Positions 1 to 8,007 of a DNA stretch of 64,000 bases are shown piece by piece. The position numbers and the translations under genes were made by a program. Under the pieces are notes generated by a model, which saw only the letters and a list, made by a program, of their open reading frames with translations, was not told the origin of the DNA and ran no database searches. This stretch comes from Bog-756 sp963745955. GTDB taxonomy: Bacteria; Actinomycetota; Acidimicrobiia; Acidimicrobiales; RAAP-2. How positions within the stretch are numbered: the stretch's first letter is position 1; every line of letters begins with the position of its first letter. The stretch spans positions 310,001-374,000 of the forward strand of contig CAVUZI010000008.1 in assembly GCA_963745955.1 (NCBI GenBank), given 5' to 3'.

Positions 1-332
1 CCGGTACGTGCGCCGGGCTCGAGGGAAGTTCCACGGAATCCGGCACCCTGACCACGACGTGGACGGCCAGTCCCAAAGACGCCAACTCGGTCCTCGGAGT
101 GAGGAGTGTCACGGGAGCCACCAGTAGCAGTGGCCACGGGACGTTCACCATTCCGGGCAAGACCAAGGGCACGGCCACCGGTTCGTTCCTTGGCAGCAAC
201 AAGGGCCAGTCGGATGTCTCCAACGCCGAGACGAGTGACACGATCGCCCAGATCCTCGCCGCCTGCAAGACCGGTGTCAGCACGCTGAAGATCCAGACGG
301 ATCCGGGGAAGAAGGCGGTGAGCCTCGGCTAG
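1..332 (+). CDS. Secreted cysteine-containing paralog A, C-terminal part
   Basis: The reading frame (codons in the frame of position 3) is open at the left edge, so only about the last 109 residues are present. They align by eye with the C-terminal half of the gene at 658-1296: a Cys in GTCAG, the stretch SGTLTTTW, a GHGTFTIPG motif followed by KGTATGSFLG, a late Cys (AACKT) and the terminal SLG before the stop. It is a member of the same exported family, whose function I do not recognise. It is followed by the same hairpin terminator as the other copies. The protein is probably extracytoplasmic, inferred from the signal peptides of its paralogs. Confidence 0.8.
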   Translation, partial: GTCAGLEGSSTESGTLTTTWTASPKDANSVLGVRSVTGATSSSGHGTFTIPGKTKGTATGSFLGSNKGQSDVSNAETSDTIAQILAACKTGVSTLKIQTDPGKKAVSLG

Positions 333-362
333 ATCGCCTGACTCGTAGGGCACACGCCGTAC

Positions 363-396
363 CGATGAGGACGGGGCTCAGGCCCCGTCCTCATCG
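363..396 (+). terminator. Hairpin terminator of paralog A
   Basis: A perfect 15-bp stem (363-377 with 382-396) closes a TCAG tetraloop. The two base changes relative to the other four copies are compensatory (GATGAGG pairs with CCTCATC instead of GACGAGG with CCTCGTC). No T-tract follows, as is common for actinobacterial hairpin terminators. Confidence 0.8.
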
Positions 397-657
397 CGTG
401 TACGCCTGGGCGCCGTGCGCGCGGGTTGAACAGCTGAACAGGACCTGGGCCTGGGTTAGGGGTCGGTGACCTCGTTGGGCTGTCGGATCCGCGGTCGACC
501 ATAGCCAGGTCGGACTCACCGTCGGGGACGGGCTGTAACGGAATGACTACCCGTTGCGTTGTTACTGGGTGGAAACGTCGTCTGACGATTCCGAAGTGGG
601 GGACAGTCGTCGCCCGTTTTCGACTCCATGGGTGCATGGAAGAAAAAAGGAGCAAAC
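397..657 (+). promoter_or_regulatory. Upstream/leader region of paralog B
   Basis: This 261-nt gap between terminator A and gene B holds no convincing gene. A weak promoter-like pair (CTGAAC 434-439, 17 nt, TAGGGG 457-462) would place the start about 190 nt upstream of the gene, similar to the better promoters of copies C-E. Just before the ribosome-binding site is CCATG-GGTG-CATGG (626-639), the same mini-hairpin found in all full copies but with a different loop. The Shine-Dalgarno AAAGGAGC precedes the ATG at 658. Confidence 0.4.
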
Positions 658-1296
658 ATGATTCGCAAGTTGCTTGTGGTCGCTGCGGCGATCGCGATGC
701 CCGTCAGCGTGGTCGCCGTCAGCGGCGGTCTGGCCGGGGCGTCGAATCCACGCACTGCTGGCACCGACACCATCACCTGCAAGGCGTTGAAGGGAACGGT
801 GTCCTTCTCGCCCGCGCTGACTCTCAAGGGCTACACCTCGGGTGTGACGACCACGACCGTCAAGGCCACGGTGTCAGGCTGCACGGTCAAGGGCTCCACG
901 AAGGAGAGTTCGGTCACCGGTACGGCCTCCGGCACGATCAAGAGCACCAAAGGCAAGGGAGGCACCTGCGGCGGGCTGACTGCGAAGAGCATTACCGACG
1001 CGGGTACCCTGACCACGACCTGGAAGGCAACGCCTGCGGCCGCACCGTCGGTGCTCCACATCAAGAGCGTCGCCGGTGGTACCAAGAACAGCCACGGCAC
1101 CTTCGTCATCCCGGGTACCACCAAGGGATCGGCCACCGGGTCGTTCCTCGGCGCCAACAACGGTGGATCGGACAAGACGGTGGCACAGACCACGGAGACC
1201 GTGACCGCCCTGGCCACGGCTTGCGCATCCAAGACCGGCCTCAAGTCTCTCGCCATTGAGACTGAGCCAGGTACCACCCCGATCAGCCTGGGCTAG
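658..1296 (+). CDS. Secreted cysteine-containing paralog B
   Basis: A 212-residue exported protein of unknown function. The ATG at 658 is chosen because AAAGGAGC lies 5-6 nt upstream and because the signal peptide starts there: MIRK, a hydrophobic core (LLVVAAAIAMPVSVVAV) and a likely cleavage after AGA near residue 28. The mature part is rich in Thr/Ser/Gly/Lys and has four cysteines (in TITCK, SGCTV, GTCGG, TACAS), conserved in copies C and E, which could form two disulfides. No enzymatic motif is visible. The predicted fold is beta-rich by composition. It is flanked by its own leader and terminator, so it is probably a monocistronic unit. Possible roles are a cell-surface coat, adhesin or pilin-like component; none can be proven here. 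Confidence 0.85.
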   Translation: MIRKLLVVAAAIAMPVSVVAVSGGLAGASNPRTAGTDTITCKALKGTVSFSPALTLKGYTSGVTTTTVKATVSGCTVKGSTKESSVTGTASGTIKSTKGKGGTCGGLTAKSITDAGTLTTTWKATPAAAPSVLHIKSVAGGTKNSHGTFVIPGTTKGSATGSFLGANNGGSDKTVAQTTETVTALATACASKTGLKSLAIETEPGTTPISLG

Positions 1297-1346
1297 CACG
1301 GGCTAGCACACACTGCATCATCGTCCGAGCCATCGGGCATGCCGTA

Positions 1347-1380
1347 CGACGAGGACGGGGCTTCGGCCCCGTCCTCGTCG
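1347..1380 (+). terminator. UUCG-capped hairpin terminator of paralog B
   Basis: A perfect 15-bp stem (1347-1361 with 1366-1380) closes a TTCG loop with a C-G closing pair, the exceptionally stable UUCG tetraloop type. It lies 50 nt after the stop codon. No T-run follows. Confidence 0.85.
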
Positions 1381-1908
1381 CGTGTGAGCTCAGTCGGAGG
1401 TACCCGATTCCTGACCACGAAACGAGCAAAACGATGCTCGCTTCGTGGTCATCGAAGCACTTCGGTCGCCTGGGCTGCGCTCGGATGGTCGATCACTCCG
1501 AAGAGTTGCGCTTATCGGCCAAGCGCAACCCTTCTGACGCCTGTGGGAGCACATGAGCCACCATTCTGGCGCTCGAGCTCTTGGAGGACATCCGACACGC
1601 CGATCACCAGTTCTAAAGACGTCGATCCCAACTGAAGGAGCCTGACTGGCGGACCCCATGGAATCGTCCTCGGGCAGCCACTTCTCTCACAGGCTGTCTC
1701 CGCGATCGGGTGCCCAACCAATCCATCGACATGCCAAGCGTCGCCATTGACATGGCAACCATCTGCCAGATCCGGCTCCGGTGGGACCGGTTGGCGCCGC
1801 CGGGTCCGAGCTTGTCCCGCCCCCCGGTCCGACCTCGTGTCCGACCCTGTTCCTCCTCCCGTCCTGTCCTCCCGGTCGTTGTCACACCCCGGTGGTGGAC
1901 TCCTCTTC
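1381..1908. other. Structured intergenic region
   Basis: About 530 bases without a convincing gene. It contains two strong inverted repeats: 1414-1428 with 1435-1449 (15-bp arms, one mismatch, 6-nt loop) and 1505-1513 with 1521-1529 (perfect 9-bp arms, 7-nt loop). CTTCGG/CCGAAG elements also lie between them. The last part (about 1690-1908) is C-rich and may be the promoter region or an N-terminal extension of the HNH gene. It could encode a structured RNA or be a scar of a mobile element; neither is shown. Confidence 0.4.
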
Positions 1909-3153
1909 GTGGAACTGGACGTCATCAACGAGGCACTCGACCGGCTGTGCGAGCTTGACCCGTCGGTGCTGGCCGACCCGGAGTCGATCGTGGCGCTCCA
2001 CCAGGTGGCGGCCCGGGCTGAGGCCTTGGCCACCGGGGCCACCGCCGCCTTCGATGCGTCCGGCGACTGGGCCACCGACGGGGCCCGGACCGCCGCGGCC
2101 TGGGTGACCACCCGGTGCCGGGTCAACAAGAGCGAGGCCAAACGCCGGGTGCGCCGGGGCCGGGAGCTCCGCAACCTGCCCGAGACCACCCGGGCCTGGG
2201 CGGAAGGGGACATCACCGGGGCCCACGTGGACGTGATGATCTCCCTCCGGGCCCCAGAGACCGAAGCGGCCCTGGCCAGAGACGAGGCCCTGTTGGTCGA
2301 CCAGGCCCGGAGGTTGACCTTTGCCCAGTTCACCCAGGCCGCCGCCTACTGGAGGCAGCTGGCCGATCCCGACGGGGCCGACCAGGACGCCGAGCGGCAC
2401 CGGGACCGCCGGGACGTCTACCTGGTCCAGAGCTTCGCCGGCACCTGGCTCGGGGCCATGAACCTCGATCCCATCAACGGGGCCATCGTCTCCGGAGAGC
2501 TCGAACGCCTGGAGCGTGAGCTGTTCGAGGCCGACTGGGCCGAGGCCAGAGCGCTCCTCGGTCGGGACCCGGGCCCCGGCGACCGCCTGGCCCGCACCCC
2601 CGGCCAGCGCCAGGCCGATGCCCTGGTGGCGATGGCCACCCGCTCGAAGAGCTGCCCGAGGAACGCCAGAAGGCCGGCACCCCTGTTCACCGTCCTCGTG
2701 GACTACGAGACACTGCACGGGCGGATCTGCCAGCTTGAGAACGGCACCGTGGTCCCCCCGGGGTCACTCCTGCCCTGGTTGGACGGTGCCGATGTGGAGC
2801 GGGCCGCCTTCGGCCCCGGTCGCCGGGTGGAGATCGGGGCCAAGGCCCGGCTCTTCGCCGGGGCCGACGGCCGGGTGACCAGCGCCGATCTGGAGCGGGC
2901 CACCTTCGGCCCCGGTCCCCGGACAGAGGTCGACCCCAAACACCGGTTCTTCACCGGGGCCACCCGAAGGGCCATCGAGGTGCGGGACAGGAAGTGCACC
3001 CACCCCTTCTGCGATGTCACCGCACCCTTCTGTCAGGCCGACCACATCCAGCCCTGGGCCCTCGGCGGTCCCACCACCCAGGAGAACGGCCGGCTGCTGT
3101 GCCCATCCCACAACGGCCAACGCAACGAGCGGCCCCCACCGGTGGCGGCCTGA
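1909..3153 (+). CDS. DUF222 / HNH endonuclease-domain protein (13E12 family)
   Basis: A 414-residue protein from the GTG at 1909, chosen because the conserved DUF222 start (ELDVINEALDRL) begins here; an open frame continues upstream to 1747 but is low-quality proline/arginine sequence. The N-terminal helical DUF222 part covers about residues 1-290. The C-terminal HNH nuclease has the treble-clef pattern (KCTHPFC, then CQADHIQPW and LLCPSHN), with His in DHI as the likely metal-binding/catalytic residue. This family is multicopy in actinobacteria (13E12 REP in mycobacteria); its biological role is unsettled, with links to mobile DNA. An internal 32-residue tandem duplication precedes the HNH motif. 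It stands alone and converges with the peptidase operon. Confidence 0.85.
   Translation: MELDVINEALDRLCELDPSVLADPESIVALHQVAARAEALATGATAAFDASGDWATDGARTAAAWVTTRCRVNKSEAKRRVRRGRELRNLPETTRAWAEGDITGAHVDVMISLRAPETEAALARDEALLVDQARRLTFAQFTQAAAYWRQLADPDGADQDAERHRDRRDVYLVQSFAGTWLGAMNLDPINGAIVSGELERLERELFEADWAEARALLGRDPGPGDRLARTPGQRQADALVAMATRSKSCPRNARRPAPLFTVLVDYETLHGRICQLENGTVVPPGSLLPWLDGADVERAAFGPGRRVEIGAKARLFAGADGRVTSADLERATFGPGPRTEVDPKHRFFTGATRRAIEVRDRKCTHPFCDVTAPFCQADHIQPWALGGPTTQENGRLLCPSHNGQRNERPPPVAA
2788..2961 (+). repeat. In-frame 96-bp-period duplication inside the HNH gene
   Basis: Two 78-bp units (2788-2865 and 2884-2961) encode related segments, each starting A-D-V/L-E-R-A-A/T-F-G-P-G and ending in G-A. 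The period is 96 bp, so the frame is kept and the linker before the HNH motif is lengthened by 32 residues. Confidence 0.75.
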
Positions 3154-3477
3154 TCGGCTGGGTCGGGTTTTGAAACTCCGGGCCCGCTTGGGCTGCCCTG
3201 GAGCGACCAGCAGGCCCGAAGCGATGACGAAACATCCGTATCCGCTCGCGAATCAGCCGGGTCCGGAATCGGATTGCGTCGATTGAGGATGCTGCCCGAT
3301 TCAGCAGACCCGGCCTCCGACTGTGTCGGTCTGTTGCCGTCCGGACTTGAGGGCGGATGTTCTCTGCGAGAGGAACCCGAGGTCAGTGGCGCTCTCCCGT
3401 AGCGGCCGTTGCCCACCCGCAGTGGGCAATCCCCGTCGCAGACGGCCCCTACCTCGCCGACACCCAGCGGCAGACCC
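3154..3477. other. Convergent intergenic region with hairpin
   Basis: A 324-nt gap between the HNH gene and the minus-strand peptidase operon. No gene is visible. It contains a perfect 8-bp stem (3409-3416 with 3422-3429, loop CCGCA) that could act as a terminator for either strand, most likely for the minus-strand operon ending at 3478. Confidence 0.45.
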
Positions 3478-4356
3478 TCAGCTGTGGAGCCAGGTGACGG
3501 TGAATGCCGTCCCGGCCGCCGCCAGGTTGGATGGGTGGGCCTTGACGATGGAGGCGCCGTTGGTCATGGTGAGCTGGGTGGCGTTGAATGCGGGCGCCGA
3601 AATAGGTCGCCCGTTGGCAGAGGCTCCAGAGAACTTCACCACGCCGAAGTTGCTCAGCGGGTCGACCGTGCACGTTGACGCTCCAGTGCAGGGGGCTTCC
3701 GTTATCCACTCGGCAGACGATTCGAGCGGCACCTTCGTGACCTTCAGGGCCGTTGAGAAATGCCATTTCAATGCGCCACCAGATGACGTGGCGCTGATCT
3801 CGAGCGTGAACGTCTTGGCCGCCCCAGACACATGAGCGGCGATCGTCTCTCCGGCAACGACCGGATACTTGGCCTTGGGCAGCACGACCGCCGCCTTCGG
3901 GTACATCTGGTACCACGCGTAGTACGAAGCCGCACCCTTCTTGCAATCAGAGTCGGTGCCCACCTGCTCCACGGTCGGATCGGTGGACGAGAACCCGTCG
4001 ATGCCGACCCAAAACGCCGCCAGCTGAGCTCCGGTCTTCGTGCAGTGGGCTTGCGGCTGGGTCCAGCTTCCGGCGACTTTGGTGAAGACGGCTCCTGTGA
4101 CCGCGTATCCGGCCCAGTTGAGCGACGAGGCCGTGCCGTACACGTCATTGGGTCCCGCCCAGTGGACGGCGGATTGTGGCGGGGAGGCTTCTGCTCCCGC
4201 GCCGACGACGCAGATCCCCGTGGCGATGACACCGACCATGAGCAACGAACCGGCGGCCATCCTCACGCGCTTACTCCGACGCACTTCGGTGCAGCCCTCG
4301 GGTGCAGCAGCTCGCGTGTCGAACGGTGCCGATGTTCGCCTGCGATCGCCTGTCAT
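3478..4356 (-). CDS. Secreted G1-family (eqolisin) glutamic peptidase
   Basis: A 292-residue exported acid-type endopeptidase. A long n-region is followed by a hydrophobic signal segment (about residues 33-55, MAAGSLLMVGVIATG and onward). The mature part has the G1 landmarks: NWAGY (80-84), WTQP (98-101), FWVGIDG (115-121), TVEQVGTDSDC (128-138), YYAWYQMYP (145-153) and SSAEWITEAP (213-222). By comparison from memory with scytalidoglutamic peptidase (Gln53/Glu136), the catalytic pair should be Gln131 and Glu216. The start is fixed by a TGATG overlap with the upstream gene (stop 4358-4356, ATG 4356-4354), so it is translationally coupled. It is the last gene of a sigma factor / membrane protein / peptidase operon. 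G1 peptidases work at acid pH in characterised members. Confidence 0.85.
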   Translation of the reverse strand: MTGDRRRTSAPFDTRAAAPEGCTEVRRSKRVRMAAGSLLMVGVIATGICVVGAGAEASPPQSAVHWAGPNDVYGTASSLNWAGYAVTGAVFTKVAGSWTQPQAHCTKTGAQLAAFWVGIDGFSSTDPTVEQVGTDSDCKKGAASYYAWYQMYPKAAVVLPKAKYPVVAGETIAAHVSGAAKTFTLEISATSSGGALKWHFSTALKVTKVPLESSAEWITEAPCTGASTCTVDPLSNFGVVKFSGASANGRPISAPAFNATQLTMTNGASIVKAHPSNLAAAGTAFTVTWLHS

Positions 4357-5690
4357 CAGTCCTCCGGTGCGCCGTCCTCACTGGCTCCTGCCGGCCCGCT
4401 TTGCTTTGTTGTTCCATTGCCGGTGCCCCTGCCCTCTGTCCCGGACCCCGTCGTCCCAGACCCCGTCGTTCCGGATCCCGTCGTCCCAGACCCCGTCGTC
4501 CCGGATCCCGTCGTCCCGGATCCCGTCGTCCCAGACCCCGTCGTTCCGGATCCTGACCCGCAACTGCCACCGGCATTCGAACCGCCGGTGCCCGAACCCT
4601 TGCCGATTCCGGAACCACCCGAAGCTCCGGAATCACCCGAACCAACGGTACCCGAACCACCGGAGCTCGAACCACCACCGGTCTTCGAACCTCCGGTACC
4701 CGAACCGGAACCGGAGGCGGATCCACTGGAACTACCGGTACCCGAACCATTGGAATTACCGATACCCGAACCACTGGTGCCTGAACCGCCGGATTTACCC
4801 GAACCCGAACCCGAACCCGAACCACCCGAACCCGAACCCGAACCCGTACCGCCGGCACCCGAACCACTCGAACCACTCGAACCGGTGCCGGACCCGCCAC
4901 AGCTTCCGCTGCCGGAGCCTCCACCGGATCCGGTCCCCTGGTTCCCCCCGCGATTGGCACCCGTCCCCGAGCCGCCGCCCCCACCGGTCGTCTTCTTGCT
5001 GCCGGTCCCTGTCCCCGTGCTGCCCGTTCCGGTGGATGCGGCTGTCGTCGACTGTCTGTGACCTTCTACAACTTTCGCTACCGCAGCAGCCTCTCGGCTC
5101 ATCGCTCGGAACTTCGCCAGTTCACCGGCTTCGGAGGGAGTGCGGTGATCGGTGGTCGAGACATGGACGGTACCGCACGACCCCGTTCCATGGCCGGCGT
5201 CTGCCGACCCGACCCCGTGGCAGCCGGTCGTCGGAACCGGGCCCTTGATGCTGTTCCCGTCCTTGGCCCCGAGGATCGGAGCGGTGCCGGCCGGCGCCAT
5301 CGACGAGGCGGCAGGGCCCGGGTGCGACGGCGGCGGTGCGACGTTGATGCCCACCTTGTGAAGCGCACCGTCGACGACACGTGCTGCCGAAGGTGGGAGC
5401 ACCGACGCGGCGGCCAATGCCGTGGTCGTGCCGAACAGGCTCGTGACCGAGGCGGCGACCAAGGCCACCCGAGCCGGTCGGCCGAAACGGCGCGACTTCG
5501 GCCACATGGCCGCGGCCGATTCGAACATCATGCGGGCACGGTGCTCCGAGCTCAGCTCGCTGGGCAGCCCGGGTGCCGTGGCCGCGGCGATCAGATCGGC
5601 GAGCTTCCCGTGCTGGAGATTCGGGAACTCGACGACCGTGAAGTCGTCCGGGTCGGAATTGGCGAAGGGCCGGCGGCTGGTGTCAACCAT
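4356..5690 (-). CDS. Putative anti-sigma-type membrane protein with Gly/Ser/Thr-rich tail
   Basis: A 444-residue single-pass protein. The ATG at 5690 is chosen because GGAGGT lies just upstream and it overlaps the sigma gene's stop by 8 nt. The N-terminal cytosolic part (residues 1-73) has the pattern LADLIAAATAPGLPSEL followed by a short basic stretch, as in small actinobacterial proteins encoded next to ECF sigma factors. One transmembrane segment follows (about 74-97), then an outer segment with two Cys (TGCHG, GSCGT), a charged helical stretch, and a low-complexity G/S/T tail from about residue 219 to 436, including seven GTTGS-type pentads. The role as anti-sigma factor or sensor is inferred from position and topology; no zinc-binding HxxxCxxC motif is present. 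It is coupled to the peptidase gene downstream. Confidence 0.65.
   Translation of the reverse strand: MVDTSRRPFANSDPDDFTVVEFPNLQHGKLADLIAAATAPGLPSELSSEHRARMMFESAAAMWPKSRRFGRPARVALVAASVTSLFGTTTALAAASVLPPSAARVVDGALHKVGINVAPPPSHPGPAASSMAPAGTAPILGAKDGNSIKGPVPTTGCHGVGSADAGHGTGSCGTVHVSTTDHRTPSEAGELAKFRAMSREAAAVAKVVEGHRQSTTAASTGTGSTGTGTGSKKTTGGGGGSGTGANRGGNQGTGSGGGSGSGSCGGSGTGSSGSSGSGAGGTGSGSGSGGSGSGSGSGKSGGSGTSGSGIGNSNGSGTGSSSGSASGSGSGTGGSKTGGGSSSGGSGTVGSGDSGASGGSGIGKGSGTGGSNAGGSCGSGSGTTGSGTTGSGTTGSGTTGSGTTGSGTTGSGTTGSGTEGRGTGNGTTKQSGPAGASEDGAPED
4444..4548 (-). repeat. Seven 15-bp tandem repeats (pentapeptide repeat in membrane protein)
   Basis: Seven consecutive 15-bp units of the form GAYCCCGTCGTYCCR on the plus strand encode G-S/T-G-T-T pentads on the minus strand. 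Only third-position-like C/T and A/G changes distinguish units, so the array is recent or homogenised. Less regular 12-18-bp repeats continue to about 4900. Confidence 0.85.
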
Positions 5691-6360
5691 GGAGTCGCAC
5701 CTCCGGAACGAATCGGAGCGAACTTTCGGAGCCGCTTGCAACCGCGGCCGAGGCTGGTTCTCCGGCACCGGACAGTACCTTCTCGTCCTCTCCGTTCAGC
5801 GTGCTTTCCAACCGTCGGAGACCTCGGTGACACAGGACCCGTACGGACCCAGCCGACCGCTTCATGATCTTCGCCACGGTGGCCACATCCAGTCCGGCCA
5901 CGATACGGAGCATGACTGCTTCGGACTGATCCGGTGGAAGCTGTGCGATCAACGCCATGGCCGCGTGGGTGGCCGAATTCTCGTCGGCATCGGACTCGAC
6001 GTTGGTTCCGGACGGGACCAGATCGAGCTGTGAGTGCTCGATGAACTCGTAGCGCCTCGAGGCACCCCGGTACCAGTCGATGACCCGATTGCGCGCCGTG
6101 GTGAACAGCCAGGCTCTGAAGCCGTCCTCGTCGCCTTCGAACGAAGGCAGCGCACGAAGGACACGGAGCCAGGTGTCCGCGGCGAGATCCTCGGCCACCG
6201 GGCCCGCTTTGATGGTCAGATACCGGAGCAGGCTGGGATGGAATTTCGTCCACAGCGACCCGAAGGCATCCTGGTCGCCGCGCTTCGCCGCCCGCAGATT
6301 CTTCTTGAAGTCAGAGGCCTCTTTGGTCGTGCTCTCGAGTGGCGCCATTGGATTCTTCAT
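5683..6360 (-). CDS. ECF-type RNA polymerase sigma factor
   Basis: A 225-residue sigma70-family (ECF) protein. Region 2 covers about residues 32-95 (AFGSLWTKFHPSLLRYL, then AEDLAADTWLRVLRAL) and region 4 about 137-190 (LPPDQSEAVMLRIVAGL and a helix-turn-helix ending SVRVLCHRGLRRL). A C-terminal extension of about 35 residues follows region 4. The ATG at 6360 sits directly after AAGGGGGA; the ATG at 6348 has a more usual spacing to the same Shine-Dalgarno and is an alternative. Its 3' end overlaps the membrane-protein gene by 8 nt, implying coupled synthesis of the pair. It probably directs transcription of its own operon and perhaps other targets in response to an external signal. Confidence 0.9.
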   Translation of the reverse strand: MKNPMAPLESTTKEASDFKKNLRAAKRGDQDAFGSLWTKFHPSLLRYLTIKAGPVAEDLAADTWLRVLRALPSFEGDEDGFRAWLFTTARNRVIDWYRGASRRYEFIEHSQLDLVPSGTNVESDADENSATHAAMALIAQLPPDQSEAVMLRIVAGLDVATVAKIMKRSAGSVRVLCHRGLRRLESTLNGEDEKVLSGAGEPASAAVASGSESSLRFVPEVRLHG

Positions 6361-6438
6361 TCCCCCTTACCTGATGTCATACACCCCAGCGGAGGGCACG
6401 TCCAGCAATGAAATGGGTCGAAGAAGGGGGAAATACCC

Positions 6439-6464
6439 ACGAATTCCGGTGGTGTAACGAATTC
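6439..6464. promoter_or_regulatory. Direct repeats upstream of the sigma-factor operon
   Basis: ACGAATTC occurs at 6439-6446 and 6457-6464 (18-bp period), with a related GGAATTCGG at 6495-6503. They lie 80-145 nt upstream of the sigma gene in the 147-nt gap shared with the glutamine-synthetase-like gene's 3' end. This could be an operator; no clear ECF promoter was identified. Confidence 0.3.
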
Positions 6465-6507
6465 GACCTCTATTTCGTTGTAGAGCGGGGGACTGGAATT
6501 CGGATGA

Positions 6508-7875
6508 TCAGATCCGCTCGAAATTTCGGGCCAGCTCCCAGTCCGTCACGGCGCGGTTGGCTGCGTCCCACTCTTGGCGGGCCGTATTGAGCAGGTGCTG
6601 GTGGACCTCCGACCCGAAGGCTTCCGCTGCCACCTCGCTTCCGGCCAGCGTGTCGATGGCGTCGGCCAGGGTGGACGGGATGCGGGGCACCTCAGGGGCC
6701 TCGTAGGCGTTTCCGGTGAAGGCCGGCTCGAGTTCGAGTTCGTGCTCGATCCCCCACAGCCCTCCGGCGATGGTCGCGGCCAGGGCCAGATAGGGGTTCA
6801 CGTCGGCTCCGGGGATGCGGCTCTCCACCCTGCGGGCAGGGCCGGAACCGACGGTTCGGAACCCGCAGGTCCGATTGTCCTCACCCCAGACTGCGGCCGT
6901 CGGTGCCCACGAACCGGGGACGTAGCGGCGATAGGAGTTGACATAGGGGGCGAAGAACCAGGCCAGCTGCCGGGACGACTGGATCTGGCCGGCCAGGAAC
7001 TGCTGGCCGATCGTCGACAGACCCGACGGCGTGGTGGCTCCGTCCGCCGGCGCGGTCAGCGGTGCACCACTCGCCACGTCCCAGACGCTGCTATGGATAT
7101 GGCACGACGAACCGGCACCGTCCATCGTCCACTTGGCCATGAACGTGACCGATCGGTCGAGGCTCGAGGCGATCTCTTTGATGCCGTTCTTGAACACCAG
7201 GTGCCGGTCGGCCACCTCGAGGGCGCCCGCATACGTGATGTTGATCTCGTGCTGGCCGATGCCCGCCTCGCCTTTGGAGAATTCGACGGGTATACCCGCT
7301 TCGATCATCTGGTTTCGAATCCGCCCGATGACGTACTCCTCGCGCGACGTCTGCAGTAGTTGGTAGTCCTCGATCGAGCCGGCATGGGTTTCCAATCGAC
7401 GCCAGTGCTTCTCCGCGGCTTCGGCGAATGACTCGCGGAACAGGTAGAACTCGAGCTCGGTTGCGCACTTGATCTCCAGACCGTGGGCTGCAGCCCGCTC
7501 GATCTGCCGCCGCAGGACGCGACGGGGCGACACCTCCACCGGACGACCTTCCATGGTCAGGAGGTCACAGAGGACGAGCACGCTGCCCGGGAGCCAGGGG
7601 AGGGGCCGCACGGTCTGAGGATCGACGACCGCGTTGAGGTCGCCGTACCCGGTGTCCCAGTTGGCGAACTGATAGCCGGGCAGCGGCGTCATGTCGACAT
7701 CGCAGGCCAGGACGTAGTCGCACACCTCGATGCCGTGGCGCATCACATGCTCGAGGAAGAAGGCACCCGTGACCCGCTTCCCGACCGGTCGGCCCTGGAC
7801 GTCGGGAAAGGCCACGACGACGGTATCGACTTCACCTGATTGGATCTGATGGGGCAGCGTTTCCAAGGTCAGCAT
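6508..7875 (-). CDS. Glutamine-synthetase-like gamma-glutamylpolyamine synthetase
   Basis: A 455-residue ATP-dependent ligase of the GlnA3/PuuA branch of the glutamine synthetase family, predicted to couple glutamate to a polyamine or other amine. The ATG at 7875 is chosen because the conserved N-terminus (LETLPHQIQSGEVDTVVVAFPDVQGRP) starts there. Catalytic-domain landmarks include TELEFYLF, GEAGIGQHEINITY (metal and glutamate ligands), SSCHIHSSVWD, and NSYRRYVPGSWAPT followed by WGEDNRT and a terminal ESRIPGADVNPYLA. It lacks the tyrosine-adenylylation context of GlnA. It is divergent from a gamma-glutamyl hydrolase and an aldehyde dehydrogenase, which together resemble the Puu route; substrate is inferred from these neighbours. 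Confidence 0.8.
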   Translation of the reverse strand: MLTLETLPHQIQSGEVDTVVVAFPDVQGRPVGKRVTGAFFLEHVMRHGIEVCDYVLACDVDMTPLPGYQFANWDTGYGDLNAVVDPQTVRPLPWLPGSVLVLCDLLTMEGRPVEVSPRRVLRRQIERAAAHGLEIKCATELEFYLFRESFAEAAEKHWRRLETHAGSIEDYQLLQTSREEYVIGRIRNQMIEAGIPVEFSKGEAGIGQHEINITYAGALEVADRHLVFKNGIKEIASSLDRSVTFMAKWTMDGAGSSCHIHSSVWDVASGAPLTAPADGATTPSGLSTIGQQFLAGQIQSSRQLAWFFAPYVNSYRRYVPGSWAPTAAVWGEDNRTCGFRTVGSGPARRVESRIPGADVNPYLALAATIAGGLWGIEHELELEPAFTGNAYEAPEVPRIPSTLADAIDTLAGSEVAAEAFGSEVHQHLLNTARQEWDAANRAVTDWELARNFERI

Positions 7876-7995
7876 CCCAGCACTCTGGCCCAGCCCGGTC
7901 GGGCAGTCCAGCCACTGGCGGGGTGGGCACCCGGCTCCGGGCGGATCGCCGTGGTCCTCGTTCCCGTGGCCGGAGGCGGCGCAACCCGGGTGGGA

Positions 7996-8001
7996 TACTG
8001 T
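7996..8001 (+). promoter_or_regulatory. Candidate leaderless -10 box before the hydrolase gene
   Basis: TACTGT (7996-8001, within GGGATACTGT) ends 6 nt before the ATG at 8008, which has no Shine-Dalgarno. The layout fits a leaderless transcript starting at the start codon. The divergent gap to the ligase gene is only 132 nt. Confidence 0.4.
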
Positions 8002-8007
8002 CCCGTC

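Noticed and set aside
1339..1659. Small open frames over terminator B and the hairpin region
   Set aside because: They start inside the terminator hairpin and have no coding signature.
1381..3477. Insertion sequence or integrated element around the DUF222/HNH gene
   Set aside because: No transposase, target-site duplication or terminal inverted repeats flanking the gene were found; only local hairpins.
4444..4548. Possible CRISPR array
   Set aside because: Units are contiguous 15-bp repeats with no spacers, in frame within a gene.
3832..5061. Long plus-strand open frame with proline-rich repeats (PDPVVP units)
   Set aside because: It is the antisense of the Gly/Ser/Thr repeat region of the minus-strand membrane protein; the minus frame has a proper start, Shine-Dalgarno, transmembrane segment and overlaps with its neighbours.
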